In this document: positions 1-8,047 of the stretch, piece by piece | Layout of the letters: the number at the start of each line of letters is the position of its first letter | Position numbering within the stretch: position 1 is the first letter of the stretch | From: CAZABG01 sp964483465 | Lineage (GTDB): Bacteria; Chlamydiota; Chlamydiia; Chlamydiales; Parachlamydiaceae | Direction: 5' to 3' | Assembly (NCBI GenBank): GCA_964483465.1 | Contig: CAZABG010000090.1 | Coordinates: 1 to 9,476, forward strand | DNA: 9,476 nucleotides | Program-made: the position numbers and the translations under genes | Notes under the pieces: generated by a model | What the model was told of the DNA's origin: nothing | Databases searched by the model: none | Seen by the model: only the letters and a program-made list of their open reading frames with translations

Positions 1-416
1 CTCTTCTCCCCTCCCCAAACATAAATAATAAAAAAAATGGGAAGGAGCATCGCTTCCCAGAAAATAACAAATACAACCAGGTCATTCGCAAGGAAAAATC
101 CATTAAGCAAGCTTTGAGTAAGCAAAATAAGAGTAAAAAAGCTATTCGGATATTCTCTTTCGCAAGCCGCTATGCTGATGGGAATTATTATCGACGTGAG
201 AAGAAGAAAGATCCACGAAATAGGATCGAGCTTTAACGCAAAATTTATTGCCAAAGGAGAAAACCACGAATAGGATGACGCATCAAGCAGTTTTCCTGAA
301 ATTAATAGCAGAAGCGGAATTAAGCTCATTAGAAATGCGACAACCCTTGCTTGCGGAAGCCAGACTAATAAAAGCGCCGCGATTAGCGGGATGAGTATCA
401 ACCAAATCAGTTCCAT
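1..416 (-). CDS. nuoM: NADH-quinone oxidoreductase subunit M, 3' part missing
   Basis: Antiporter-like, proton-pumping subunit of the complex I membrane arm. Reading the minus strand from the ATG at 416-414 gives 138 open codons up to the window edge, beginning MELIWLILIPLIAALLL. Hydrophobic segments lie at roughly residues 2-20, 25-42, 62-84, 92-108 and 112-134. The segment FWEAMLLP at about 119-126 is the NuoM signature around the conserved membrane glutamate (E121 here, equivalent to E144 of E. coli NuoM). The N-terminus is shorter than in E. coli by about 23 residues, as in several other bacteria. The start lies 3 bases after the nuoL stop, and the upstream GGTGG-rich sequence is only a weak ribosome-binding site, so coupling to nuoL is likely. 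The family is about 500 residues long, so most of the gene, including the channel lysines, lies outside the window. Position directly after nuoL and the WEAMLLP motif favour NuoM over NuoN. Confidence 0.93.
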   Translation of the reverse strand, partial: MELIWLILIPLIAALLLVWLPQARVVAFLMSLIPLLLLISGKLLDASSYSWFSPLAINFALKLDPISWIFLLLTSIIIPISIAACEREYPNSFFTLILLTQSLLNGFFLANDLVVFVIFWEAMLLPIFFIIYVWGGEK

Positions 417-419
417 AAA

Positions 420-2261
420 TTAGCCCACCACCAAATAGATACATAAAAATACAGCTCCAAGAACCATTAAGGCCGCATACGAACGGATCTCCCCTCCCTG
501 AACAAGCCTTAAGTTTTCCGCGAGAACAAGCGTGGCTCGCGAGGCTTCTGTTACCATGCCTTCAAAAAAAGCAGGTTCTAAAAACTTGCTGAAGCCTTGC
601 GATAATTTCTTTAAGGGAGTCACGAAAAGAGCGTCGTAAATTTCGTTTACGTAGAATGACTTTTCGAGAATGGGCAGCGGTTTATCATGAAAGCGAAGAT
701 AAATGAAGAAAGCAAACGCCATGCCTACCATTCCGGCAAAAAGAGCTACAAGCGATTCAAAGGACAAATCTAAGCCGGAGGCCTCCGCCTTCTTTTCGGC
801 AGCGGAAAAACCCACATCTTTTAAGAAATTTTCCAGCAAGGGCAGCTCGCAGAAGGAGCATCCCAAAAATCCGCCTACCATCGAAAGAAGCGCGAGGACC
901 CCAACTGTCCAAATCATCGTTTTTGGGGCTTCATGAATACTCTTAAAAAGCTTTTCATCTAAATTTGGCCTGCCGAGAAACGTTAAGATATAGGCACGGG
1001 TAAGATAAAATCCTGTCAGCACGGACGCGATGACGGCGATATAAAATAACACCACATATCCGGCTAAATATTCCTGTTCTAGAATGAGGTCTTTACTAAA
1101 GAAAGCTGCAAGCGGAGGAATGCCCGACATGGCAAGAACCCCTATAAGAAAGAACCAATGGGTTTTCTTTAATTTTTTTGATAGCCCGCCCATCTTCCAC
1201 ATGTTTGTCGAACCATTCATCGCATGCAGCACATTTCCTGCGGAAAGAAACAAAGTTGCCTTGATAAATGCATGCGTTGTCAAATGGAACATGGCGGAAT
1301 AAAAAGCCCCTGCTCCAAGTGCGAGGAACATAAGTCCAAGCTGGCTTACCGTTGAATAGGCAAGCACCCGTTTTAAATCCCACTGGCCAATTGCAGAGAC
1401 TGCAGCAAATAACGCGGTTGACGCTCCGATTATTCCCACTACCTGCAAAGTAAGAGGCGCAGCTAAATAGGTGGGATGAAGCCTTACAATCAAATAGACT
1501 CCCGCAGTCACCATCGTCGCCGCGTGGATAAGGGCAGAAACAGGAGTTGGACCTTCCATCGCATCAGGAAGCCATGTGTATAAGGGCAGCTGCGCTGATT
1601 TACCTACCGCACCCACTAAAAATAACATCGTAATCCAGGTGAGGGTCGTAGGATCGATTCCCCCTTTATTTATCGTCTCAAAATCGGTTGTGCCGATCGT
1701 ATAAAGGGTTAAAAGCATTCCGAGAAGAAAACCGGCGTCGCCAATTCTATTAACGACAAAAGCCTTAGTGGCAGCAGCCGCTGCGGCAGGTCTTGTGTAG
1801 TAATAACCGATCAAGAGATATGAAACGAGGCCTACTCCTTCCCAGCCGACGAATAGCAATATCGCGTTTGCAGCTAACACTAAAAGCAGCATGAAAAATA
1901 CGAAGAGGTTCATACAGGCAAAGAATCTGGAAACATCTTCTTCATGCTCCATATATCCTACGGAATATACATGAATAAGAAACCCCACACCCGTAATGAT
2001 AAGGGTCATCAAAAGAGAGAGATGATCAAGATAGAGTTTAAAATCGGCATTGACGCCTTGCACCGGTATCCAGGAATAAAGCGTAATATCAATCGCGGGA
2101 TAATCGGGGTTAACGAAGGCCGGCATGTAAGACAGAAAAGCAATAAATGAAGTCAATATAGAGGCGCAGCCGATGATCCCTACTAAAGTTCTGTTAAATC
2201 GGTTGGTCATCAAAAGGAGAAAGCCGATCAACGGGGAGATTAGTCCTATCAACATTGCCAT
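420..2261 (-). CDS. nuoL: NADH-quinone oxidoreductase subunit L
   Basis: Distal antiporter-like subunit that forms a proton channel at the tip of the membrane arm; 613 residues, the same size as E. coli NuoL. The many hydrophobic segments fit the family's 16 helices plus the long lateral amphipathic helix, which would fall in about residues 530-590 before a last helix at 595-612. Key residues are in place: E141 in VGWEGVGL, K221 in GKSAQLPLYTWLPDAMEGPTP, H246 in ALIHAATM, H326 and H330, K334 in AFIKATLF, and K390-D391 in FFSKDLIL. These match E. coli E144, K229, H254, H334/H338, K342 and K399/D400 with a constant 8-9 residue offset. A run of six alanines (159-164) follows helix 5. A C-S-F-C pair at 468-471 sits near the end of a late helix. 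The start MAMLIG is favoured by AGGGA 5 bases upstream; an ATG two codons later is a less likely alternative. It lies 2 bases after nuoK and 3 bases before nuoM. Confidence 0.98.
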   Translation of the reverse strand: MAMLIGLISPLIGFLLLMTNRFNRTLVGIIGCASILTSFIAFLSYMPAFVNPDYPAIDITLYSWIPVQGVNADFKLYLDHLSLLMTLIITGVGFLIHVYSVGYMEHEEDVSRFFACMNLFVFFMLLLVLAANAILLFVGWEGVGLVSYLLIGYYYTRPAAAAAATKAFVVNRIGDAGFLLGMLLTLYTIGTTDFETINKGGIDPTTLTWITMLFLVGAVGKSAQLPLYTWLPDAMEGPTPVSALIHAATMVTAGVYLIVRLHPTYLAAPLTLQVVGIIGASTALFAAVSAIGQWDLKRVLAYSTVSQLGLMFLALGAGAFYSAMFHLTTHAFIKATLFLSAGNVLHAMNGSTNMWKMGGLSKKLKKTHWFFLIGVLAMSGIPPLAAFFSKDLILEQEYLAGYVVLFYIAVIASVLTGFYLTRAYILTFLGRPNLDEKLFKSIHEAPKTMIWTVGVLALLSMVGGFLGCSFCELPLLENFLKDVGFSAAEKKAEASGLDLSFESLVALFAGMVGMAFAFFIYLRFHDKPLPILEKSFYVNEIYDALFVTPLKKLSQGFSKFLEPAFFEGMVTEASRATLVLAENLRLVQGGEIRSYAALMVLGAVFLCIYLVVG

Positions 2262-2263
2262 AA

Positions 2264-2563
2264 CTATCCCTTCAACTTGTTAAATTGATCGATGTCAACA
2301 ACCTGGCGCGCTCGAAACAGGTTAATGATAATCGCAAGGCCGACCGCCGCTTCCGCTGCCGCAACAACCAGCACAAAAAACACCCAAACGAGTCCTGTCA
2401 CATTCCCCAAATTGTTCGCAAAAGCGACAAACAAAAGATTTGCGGAATTGAACATCATTTCAATCGATAAAAAGAAAATAAGGGCATTTCGCTTAGCTAA
2501 TACTCCAATCAGTCCTATCGCGAACATCGCAAGGCTTAAAAGAATATAATAATTCGTATCCAT
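2264..2563 (-). CDS. nuoK: NADH-quinone oxidoreductase subunit K
   Basis: Small membrane subunit with three transmembrane helices (about residues 5-22, 27-48 and 58-83), next to the antiporter-like subunits in the membrane arm. Its 99 residues match the usual ~100. The two buried glutamates of the family are present: E35 in FFLSIEMMFNSANLLFVAF and E71 in VVAAAEAAVGLAIIINLFR (E36 and E72 in E. coli). They form part of the central proton pathway. The ATG overlaps the nuoJ stop by one base (TAATG), with a GAGGG ribosome-binding site 7 bases upstream inside the end of nuoJ. The stop TAG lies 2 bases before the nuoL start. Confidence 0.98.
   Translation of the reverse strand: MDTNYYILLSLAMFAIGLIGVLAKRNALIFFLSIEMMFNSANLLFVAFANNLGNVTGLVWVFFVLVVAAAEAAVGLAIIINLFRARQVVDIDQFNKLKG
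2267..2271 (-). promoter_or_regulatory. Ribosome-binding site of nuoL
   Basis: AGGGA on the minus strand, 5 bases before the nuoL ATG and inside the last two sense codons of nuoK. It favours the first of the two nearby ATGs (2261 rather than 2255). Confidence 0.7.
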
Positions 2564-3069
2564 TAGATTTCCCTCTTGCCGATATAAACCGTTCCGATCA
2601 TAGCAACTAGAAAAAGCAAGATGACCGATTCAAAAGGGAAAAAGAAATCGAGATATAACGCTTTGCCAAGCTCCTGAACAGTCCCAAATGATTCAGGAAG
2701 CGCTTTTACGCTCTGCTCTACATTCCAGATTCTATAGCCCAAAAATCCAAAAAGCCCAAGGAGCGAAAGAACCCCCGCTCCTATAAGCCAAGGCGATGCG
2801 GTAGGCTCTGTTTGATCAATTTTTAAGTAAGCGTCCTGAAAGAGGATGATTACAAACATAAAGATAACCAGGATCGCCCCTGCATAAACGAGAATCTGCA
2901 TCACGGCGATAAACTGCGCGGATAACTGCAGATAAAGCGCCGCAAGCGAAATCAATGTCAAAAGAAAAGACAAGCTCGCATATACGGGCTTTTTGGCTAT
3001 GAGAACTCCAATAGATGATAAAATCAATACGGCCCCAATGAGTAATTGAAAGAAGATTTCTAAATTCAT
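2563..3069 (-). CDS. nuoJ: NADH-quinone oxidoreductase subunit J
   Basis: Membrane subunit of complex I with five predicted helices (about residues 4-24, 29-49, 54-78, 94-112 and 146-164), 168 residues. The third helix carries the conserved segment MQILVYAGAILVIFMFVIIL, which in known structures contains the pi-bulge that rearranges during turnover. The last helix, PFESVILLFLVAMIGTV, resembles the family's end helix. The protein is a little shorter than E. coli NuoJ (184 residues), mainly at the C-terminus. It ends in KREI, where the Arg-Glu codons also supply the ribosome-binding site for nuoK. The start shares one base with the nuoI stop (TAATG) and follows GGGAG at 5 bases. Sequence conservation in this family is low, so the call rests on the helix-3 motif plus its place between nuoI and nuoK. 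Confidence 0.96.
   Translation of the reverse strand: MNLEIFFQLLIGAVLILSSIGVLIAKKPVYASLSFLLTLISLAALYLQLSAQFIAVMQILVYAGAILVIFMFVIILFQDAYLKIDQTEPTASPWLIGAGVLSLLGLFGFLGYRIWNVEQSVKALPESFGTVQELGKALYLDFFFPFESVILLFLVAMIGTVYIGKREI
2571..2575 (-). promoter_or_regulatory. Ribosome-binding site of nuoK
   Basis: GAGGG on the minus strand, 7 bases before the nuoK ATG. It is built from the codons AAG AGG GAA at the NuoJ C-terminus (KREI). Confidence 0.7.
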
Positions 3070-3542
3070 TATATCTCCCGATTCGGATCGCGGCCCGAAT
3101 CTCCCGGTTTCTTTTCCGTCAGCATGTCTTTCGTATAGATGAGCGACTCTCGCGAATAGCCGGAAAGCTCATATTCATTTCCTAATATAATCGCGCCTGT
3201 TGGACACGCCTCTTCGCACATGCCGCAGAAAATGCAGCGAAGCATATTGATTTGAAAATCGGTTGCGTATCTTTCGCCGCGAGAATGGATATCTCCAGGT
3301 AAGTTTCTTGCGGGTTTAACATAGATCGCCTGCGAAGGGCAAACGATTGCGCAAAGTTCGCATCCTACGCATCTTTCAAGGCCATCATTCCATTTAGTAA
3401 GATAGTGACGTCCTCTTGAACGTAATGGTAATTTTCTTTTTTGTTCAGGATAGCGGAGAGTAATCGGTTTTCTAAAGGCATGCTTCAGGACAATAAACAG
3501 GCCCATAAACATCGAAGCGACTTGTTTTAAGGTCTTAATCAT
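3069..3542 (-). CDS. nuoI: NADH-quinone oxidoreductase subunit I (two [4Fe-4S] ferredoxin domains)
   Basis: Peripheral-arm subunit that carries clusters N6a and N6b and passes electrons towards cluster N2 and the quinone site. It has 157 residues. Two ferredoxin motifs CxxCxxCxxxCP are complete: C58, C61, C64, C68 (RCVGCELCAIVCP) and C103, C106, C109, C113 (RCIFCGMCEEACP). An N-terminal amphipathic helix (about 1-25) would lie on the membrane against NuoH. The start chosen is the ATG at 3542-3540, which overlaps the nuoH stop as ATGA. The frame stays open for another 23 codons upstream to 3611, but those overlap nuoH by about 70 bases and encode nothing like NuoI. The ribosome-binding site is weak (GGTG/TGGA), so reinitiation after nuoH is likely. 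The C-terminal tail after about residue 140 is polar and variable and ends in NREI. Confidence 0.97.
   Translation of the reverse strand: MIKTLKQVASMFMGLFIVLKHAFRKPITLRYPEQKRKLPLRSRGRHYLTKWNDGLERCVGCELCAIVCPSQAIYVKPARNLPGDIHSRGERYATDFQINMLRCIFCGMCEEACPTGAIILGNEYELSGYSRESLIYTKDMLTEKKPGDSGRDPNREI
3075..3079 (-). promoter_or_regulatory. Ribosome-binding site of nuoJ
   Basis: GGGAG on the minus strand, 5 bases before the nuoJ ATG. It is built from the codons CGG GAG, which encode the Arg-Glu of the NuoI C-terminus (NREI). Confidence 0.7.
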
Positions 3543-4519
3543 TTCCACACCAGTATAAAAAAGGACGTTAGAATTAAATTCAGCGTCGCAATAGGCAAGA
3601 GTATTTTCCAACCGATGCTCATAAGCTGTTCATAGCGGAACCTGGCCATCGTAGCTCTTACCCACATAAAGACAAAAACCAGAAGGAAAACTTTAACTAT
3701 AAACCACACGATAGGAAGATCCCACGGGCCATGCCAGCCGCCAAGAAATAGAGTTGTCGCAATACCTGAAACTGCCAGTATATTCACATATTCAGCAAGG
3801 AAGTACATCGCGAATTTCATGCCGCCAAATTCAGTATGATATCCGGCTGTGAGTTCATGTTCCGCTTCAGGTAAATCAAATGGAGCTCTGTTCGTCTCAG
3901 CAAATGCGGTAATAAAATAGATGATAAACCCGATTGGGTTGGTCCAAATAAACCAATGATCTTTTTGCGCTTCAACGATCGAAGGAAGGCTTAATGTGCC
4001 GGCTTGCAGAATAACCGTTAGTAACGAAAGTCCCATCGGAATTTCGTAGCTAATCATCTGCGCGGTTCCTCTTAGACCCCCAATTAATGAATAACGACTA
4101 TTTGACGACCAGCCGCCAAGAACCACGCCATAAACAGCAAGAGAGGATGCAGCTAAAAGAAGCAATATCCCTGCATTTACGTCAGCAATTCTTAAAGGGA
4201 TTGTTTTTCCAAAAATCTCAATCGTATCCCCTATAGGAATCAGAACAAACGCGAATAGGGCTGTAAAAACCGAAATGGCAGGCGCGAGCCAATAAGTAAA
4301 AGTTTCTCCCCCTTTCGGCTGAAAACTTTCTTTCGTCAATAATTTTATCCCGTCCGCAATAGGCTGAAATAAGCCAAGGGGCCCTACTCTATTAGGACCT
4401 ACTCTAAGCTGAACGCGTGCCATTACGACTCTTTCCATCAAAGTCATGTAAGCTGCCGCGCCCATTAGAATCCCAATGACGATCAAGCCCTTAATTAAAA
4501 TAATAAGCGTATCAGACAT
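3539..4519 (-). CDS. nuoH: NADH-quinone oxidoreductase subunit H
   Basis: Membrane subunit that joins the peripheral arm to the membrane arm and forms most of the quinone-access tunnel; 326 residues, about eight transmembrane helices, close to the usual ~325. Signature segments are present. The first is LMERVVMARVQLRVGPNRVG at about 27-46, continuing into PLGLFQPIADGIKLLTKE. The second is SYEIPMGLS around E159. The third is the acidic loop AETNRAPFDLPEAEHELTAG at about 207-226, with D215, E218, E220 and E222, followed by YHTEFGGMKF. The glutamates of this loop belong to the proton/quinone coupling path in studied enzymes. The start MSDTLI at 4519 overlaps the nuoG stop by 8 bases (ATGTCTGA) and has GGGAG 6 bases upstream. 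The stop overlaps nuoI (ATGA). Confidence 0.98.
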   Translation of the reverse strand: MSDTLIILIKGLIVIGILMGAAAYMTLMERVVMARVQLRVGPNRVGPLGLFQPIADGIKLLTKESFQPKGGETFTYWLAPAISVFTALFAFVLIPIGDTIEIFGKTIPLRIADVNAGILLLLAASSLAVYGVVLGGWSSNSRYSLIGGLRGTAQMISYEIPMGLSLLTVILQAGTLSLPSIVEAQKDHWFIWTNPIGFIIYFITAFAETNRAPFDLPEAEHELTAGYHTEFGGMKFAMYFLAEYVNILAVSGIATTLFLGGWHGPWDLPIVWFIVKVFLLVFVFMWVRATMARFRYEQLMSIGWKILLPIATLNLILTSFFILVWK

Positions 4520-6755
4520 GAATCTCTCCCTTCATCCCATTCAGAAGGCTCGTGCCAAATTCGTGAACAGGAACTTCGCTGAAACCAAGCGGAAGTACGA
4601 CCACCTTGTCTGCGACCGTGTTATCTACCTCAATCGGCGCATCAATCGTCACTCCATTAGCCGATATTTTTATTGTTTGACCCGTCGTGATATTTCTCTT
4701 TTTAGCTTCATTTTCGTTCAAACGCGCCACAGGTTTTTTAGCAAGTTCAATGACATGAGGCGACTCTCTCATCCTTACGCCTTCGTCAAACAATTTGACC
4801 GAAAAAGAGAGCGATAGATCGTTTGAAGGAGCCATGTTGCCCTTGCCAATCTTTTCAGGTCTATTTAAAGGGATTTTTGACTGTGATAGCTGTTTCGCAA
4901 GTTCAGGATCAAGCTTCATCGGGAAATTAAGTTTTTGCGCAACCTTCATAAAGATTTCCGCGTCGCTGAATAAATTATCCGCGCTTATTTTTCCGGGCAT
5001 CAGCGTTTGCACCCTTCCTTCAATATTGATGAAGCTACCCCCTTTTTCAACATAGGAAAGAGTTGGCAGGACCACATCCGCCATCCTAGCAGTCTCGGTC
5101 AAGAAGATGTCCTGAACAACAAGACAGCCAAGCTTGGTTGTGAAATTATTCCATTTATCTGAAGGGAATTTTACTGCCGGATTTGCTCCTGCCACATAAA
5201 GAAAATCCCATCCATCTTTCAATCCTTGATCGACGACTTGTTCAGGATTTAATCCGCTTTTAACAAGAGGCCGTCCCATAGGGCCAATATCCGGACGCAT
5301 TCCCGCCCATCTTGCACCCACGCTATTGCCGCGTCCTTCCAATATACTTAACGAAACATTCGGATATTTTTCTTTGATGAACCCAAGAATCGCTTTTCTA
5401 GAAGGACTTGAAAGGTATTGCTTGCCTATAAAAATCGCCGACTTATCTTTGATTGCGAGGTTTGATAAATGTTCAAGCTCTTTTCCCGGCTCATGAATGA
5501 TCACTTTATCAAGATGTCGTGATATTTCTGTTCCATAGTGGCCTATAAAGGTGACTTTTGCCCCTTTGTTGATCGCCTGGCTTAATCTGAGCCATATGAT
5601 AGGAAACTCTTCCGTTAAATCGACGCCTAAAAGATATACGGTATTCAGATCTTCAACTTCATTCAAGTTGATATCCATTCCCGCAGGAAGCCCTTCTTCT
5701 TCAAGCGTAAAAAGGGGCTCTCCTATACGGTGATCGATATTATCAACACCGCCTCGTTCACGGAATAGGCGCTGGAATAAATAATTTTCCTCAACCGTTA
5801 AAGGATTTCCTCCCCAGGCGGCAAGTTTTCCCGATTCTTTAGCAATATTGAATTTTTGCGCGATAAATTCGATCGCTTCGTACCAGCTAACTTGAGAAAG
5901 CGATTCCCCTTTTCTAACGAGTGGATGTTTAAGGCGGTTTTCGCTTGAGGAAAATTCGTAGCCGAACCATCCCTTATCGCAAAGCCAAATATCATTTACG
6001 TTTTTATCCTCCCGCGAACGAGTACGCATAATTTCTCCATCACGCGTATCGAGAATAAGACTGCAGCCTACCGGGCATAAGGTACAGGTGCTGTTTGTTG
6101 AAGCGTTATCCCACGGCCTTGCGCGAAAACGGTAAACATCGCTTGTCAAAGCGCCTACAGGGCATATCATAATCGTATTGCCTATAAACTTCGATTCCGC
6201 GGGCCCGCCGTCCGGCGTTCCGACTTCGGTACGAAATCCTCTATCGATAAATTCAAGAGCGTTATCTTTTGAAACAATTTCAGAAAATCTTGTGCATCTC
6301 GCACAGACAATGCAGCGCTCTCGATCGAGCATTAAAACAGGCCCGAGCGGTTTTGCTTTTGAAAAATGGCGCTTATCTTCAAAAAATCGGCTCTTCCCCG
6401 ACCCAAATTTTAACGTTTGCTCTTGTAAAGGGCACTCGCCTCCCCTATCGCAAATCGGACAATCAAGCGGGTGATTGATCAAAAGAAATTCGATTATGCC
6501 TTCTCTTCCCTCGACCGCTAGCTGCGACTGGGTCTTAACAACCATTCCTTCTGTCGCAACAAGCGTGCAAGACGTTTGCAGTTTGGGCATTTTTTCCACT
6601 TCAACTAAGCAAACACGGCAAGCCCCGAAAGGAGGCATTCTATCCTGATAGCAAAAAATGGGAACTTCTATTCCAAGACTCTTTACCGCGTGGTAAACGG
6701 TTGTCCCTTGTGCGACCGTTATGGTCTTACCATCTATCGTTAATGTTACGCTCAT
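4512..6755 (-). CDS. nuoG: NADH-quinone oxidoreductase subunit G (Fe-S chain, includes N7 ligands)
   Basis: Largest peripheral-arm subunit; it carries most of the Fe-S chain between NuoF and NuoI. It has 747 residues, shorter than E. coli NuoG (908) and near the size in many other bacteria. Domains in order: an N-terminal [2Fe-2S] domain with C35, C46, C49, C63 (cluster N1b); the His-Cys motif H95, C99, C102, C108 (N5); C148, C151, C154 and C198 (N4); then C224, C227, C231 and C259 (the optional cluster N7). From about residue 270 it has a molybdopterin-oxidoreductase-like fold that in this family has lost its cofactor. The last ~100 residues resemble the dinucleotide-binding-like C-terminal domain. 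The start is the ATG in the ATGA overlap with nuoF. The nearest purine-rich site (AAGGTGG) is about 14 bases away, so coupling to nuoF translation is probable. The stop overlaps nuoH by 8 bases. Confidence 0.98.
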   Translation of the reverse strand: MSVTLTIDGKTITVAQGTTVYHAVKSLGIEVPIFCYQDRMPPFGACRVCLVEVEKMPKLQTSCTLVATEGMVVKTQSQLAVEGREGIIEFLLINHPLDCPICDRGGECPLQEQTLKFGSGKSRFFEDKRHFSKAKPLGPVLMLDRERCIVCARCTRFSEIVSKDNALEFIDRGFRTEVGTPDGGPAESKFIGNTIMICPVGALTSDVYRFRARPWDNASTNSTCTLCPVGCSLILDTRDGEIMRTRSREDKNVNDIWLCDKGWFGYEFSSSENRLKHPLVRKGESLSQVSWYEAIEFIAQKFNIAKESGKLAAWGGNPLTVEENYLFQRLFRERGGVDNIDHRIGEPLFTLEEEGLPAGMDINLNEVEDLNTVYLLGVDLTEEFPIIWLRLSQAINKGAKVTFIGHYGTEISRHLDKVIIHEPGKELEHLSNLAIKDKSAIFIGKQYLSSPSRKAILGFIKEKYPNVSLSILEGRGNSVGARWAGMRPDIGPMGRPLVKSGLNPEQVVDQGLKDGWDFLYVAGANPAVKFPSDKWNNFTTKLGCLVVQDIFLTETARMADVVLPTLSYVEKGGSFINIEGRVQTLMPGKISADNLFSDAEIFMKVAQKLNFPMKLDPELAKQLSQSKIPLNRPEKIGKGNMAPSNDLSLSFSVKLFDEGVRMRESPHVIELAKKPVARLNENEAKKRNITTGQTIKISANGVTIDAPIEVDNTVADKVVVLPLGFSEVPVHEFGTSLLNGMKGEIHV
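4526..4530 (-). promoter_or_regulatory. Ribosome-binding site of nuoH
   Basis: GGGAG on the minus strand, 6 bases before the nuoH ATG and inside the end of nuoG, where it is read as part of codons for Lys-Gly-Glu-Ile. It supports the MSDTL start. Confidence 0.7.
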
Positions 6756-8047
6756 AAGTAGGGGTATGCCACCTTCATTTTCGGAGTTTTATCGGCATCG
6801 GGATTTTTTCGAATAAATGCTTCAAATTCAGGTTTAAATTCTAAAATTGCGCTCATGACAGGCGGCGCTGCGCCCACAGCAAGCGGACAGAACGAATTCA
6901 TCTCCATACCATGGCACACATCCATAATGGTTTTTAAGTCGCTAAAGGTGCCTCCGCCATTCAGTATCCGATTAAGGATTTGCACTACCCATCTCGTCCC
7001 TTCGCGGCAGGGGGTGCACTTGCCGCATGATTCATTCTGATAGAATTCCATCAATCTTGCCGCCACCTTAACCATATCGGCAGAATCATCCATGACTATC
7101 AAGGAAGCGGTTCCAAGCATAGTCTTGCGGGCAGCTAAAGTGTCGAAATCAAGGGATATATCCAAATCCTTTTCCGTTAAAAGCGCGCAAGACGATCCTC
7201 CCGGATAACAAGCTTTGAATTTTCTTCCAGGCAAAAACCCTTTTGCCGCTTCAAGCACTTCTCTTAAAGTCACTCCAAGCGGAAATTCAAAACAGCCGGG
7301 ACTAACTACCTGACCGCTGACCTGATAAATTTTCGTTCCGGTATTTTTGGGTTTGCCTATCGCCTGATACCACTCGACGCCATTATTCACGATGTGAACG
7401 ACGTTGCAAAGCGTTTCAACATTGTTAATTACCGTAGGCATTTGATAAAGCCCTTTCACTGCCGGAAAAGGAGGCTTTAAACGAGGTGTGGCTCTAAAAC
7501 CTTCTAATGAATTCAATAGAGCTGTCTCTTCGCCGGCTATGTAAGCACCGGCTCCCGGATGAACAATGATTCTTAATGAATATCCGGAACCTAAAATGTT
7601 ATCGCCTAAAAAGCCCTTAGCTTCCGCTTCTTTTACAGCATTATTCAATTTATGGATCCCTTCAAAATATTCGCCGCGCGTATAGATAAACGAAAGATTG
7701 GAACCGATTGCATAGCTGGATAAAATCAATCCCTCAATAAGCTGGTGAGGATCATTTTCAATAATCAATCGATCTTTGAAAGTTCCGGGCTCGCTTTCAT
7801 CGCAGTTGCAAACCAAGTATTTTGGAAAGATATCTTTCGGAACAAAACTCCATTTAAGACCGGTAACAAAGCCGGCTCCTCCCCTTCCCCTCAAACCTGA
7901 TTGTTTAACCTCTTCAATTAAATCGGCCGGCTGAACTTTTCCTAAAACCTTTTTAAGCGATTCATAACCGCCATTTTTGATGTAAGTATCAATTTTATAT
8001 TGATCGGGTATATCGATATGGCCAAGTACAACCCTTTTTTCAGGCAT
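6752..8047 (-). CDS. nuoF: NADH-quinone oxidoreductase subunit F (NADH/FMN site)
   Basis: Peripheral-arm subunit that binds NADH and FMN, takes the hydride, and feeds electrons to cluster N3. With the start at 8047 it has 431 residues (E. coli 445). Motifs: the glycine-rich loop GLRGRGGAGF at about 51-60 (FMN/NADH), CNCDESEPGTFKDR at about 80-93, a second loop GAGAYIAGEETALLNSLEG at about 165-183, and the [4Fe-4S] N3 ligands C341, C344, C347 in ESCGKCTPCREG plus C387 in NSFCPLA. The 40-residue step from the third to the fourth cysteine is that of E. coli NuoF. An in-frame ATG at 8059 would add four residues (MRLP), but it has no ribosome-binding site, whereas the ATG at 8047 has GAGG 6 bases upstream. 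The start overlaps the nuoE stop by 8 bases (ATGCCTGA), and the stop overlaps the nuoG start (ATGA). Confidence 0.97.
   Translation of the reverse strand: MPEKRVVLGHIDIPDQYKIDTYIKNGGYESLKKVLGKVQPADLIEEVKQSGLRGRGGAGFVTGLKWSFVPKDIFPKYLVCNCDESEPGTFKDRLIIENDPHQLIEGLILSSYAIGSNLSFIYTRGEYFEGIHKLNNAVKEAEAKGFLGDNILGSGYSLRIIVHPGAGAYIAGEETALLNSLEGFRATPRLKPPFPAVKGLYQMPTVINNVETLCNVVHIVNNGVEWYQAIGKPKNTGTKIYQVSGQVVSPGCFEFPLGVTLREVLEAAKGFLPGRKFKACYPGGSSCALLTEKDLDISLDFDTLAARKTMLGTASLIVMDDSADMVKVAARLMEFYQNESCGKCTPCREGTRWVVQILNRILNGGGTFSDLKTIMDVCHGMEMNSFCPLAVGAAPPVMSAILEFKPEFEAFIRKNPDADKTPKMKVAYPYL

Noticed and set aside
1096..1383. Second minus-strand frame of 95 codons within nuoL
   Set aside because: Fully nested in nuoL in another frame; the nuoL frame carries all conserved residues, so this is a shadow.
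1770..1787. GC-rich GCx repeat (six Ala codons) in nuoL as a possible slippage-prone microsatellite
   Set aside because: The six codons are mixed (GCC GCA GCG GCT GCT GCC), not a uniform repeat, and the corresponding loop in NuoL homologues is already alanine-rich.
3543..3611. N-terminal extension of nuoI by 23 codons (MENTLAYCDAEF...)
   Set aside because: It lies wholly inside nuoH in another frame, has no NuoI similarity, and the ATG in the ATGA overlap starts the typical NuoI N-terminus.
4476..4817. Plus-strand open frame of 113 codons
   Set aside because: Antisense to the well-conserved nuoG/nuoH coding sequence, with no recognisable domain and a composition typical of a shadow frame.
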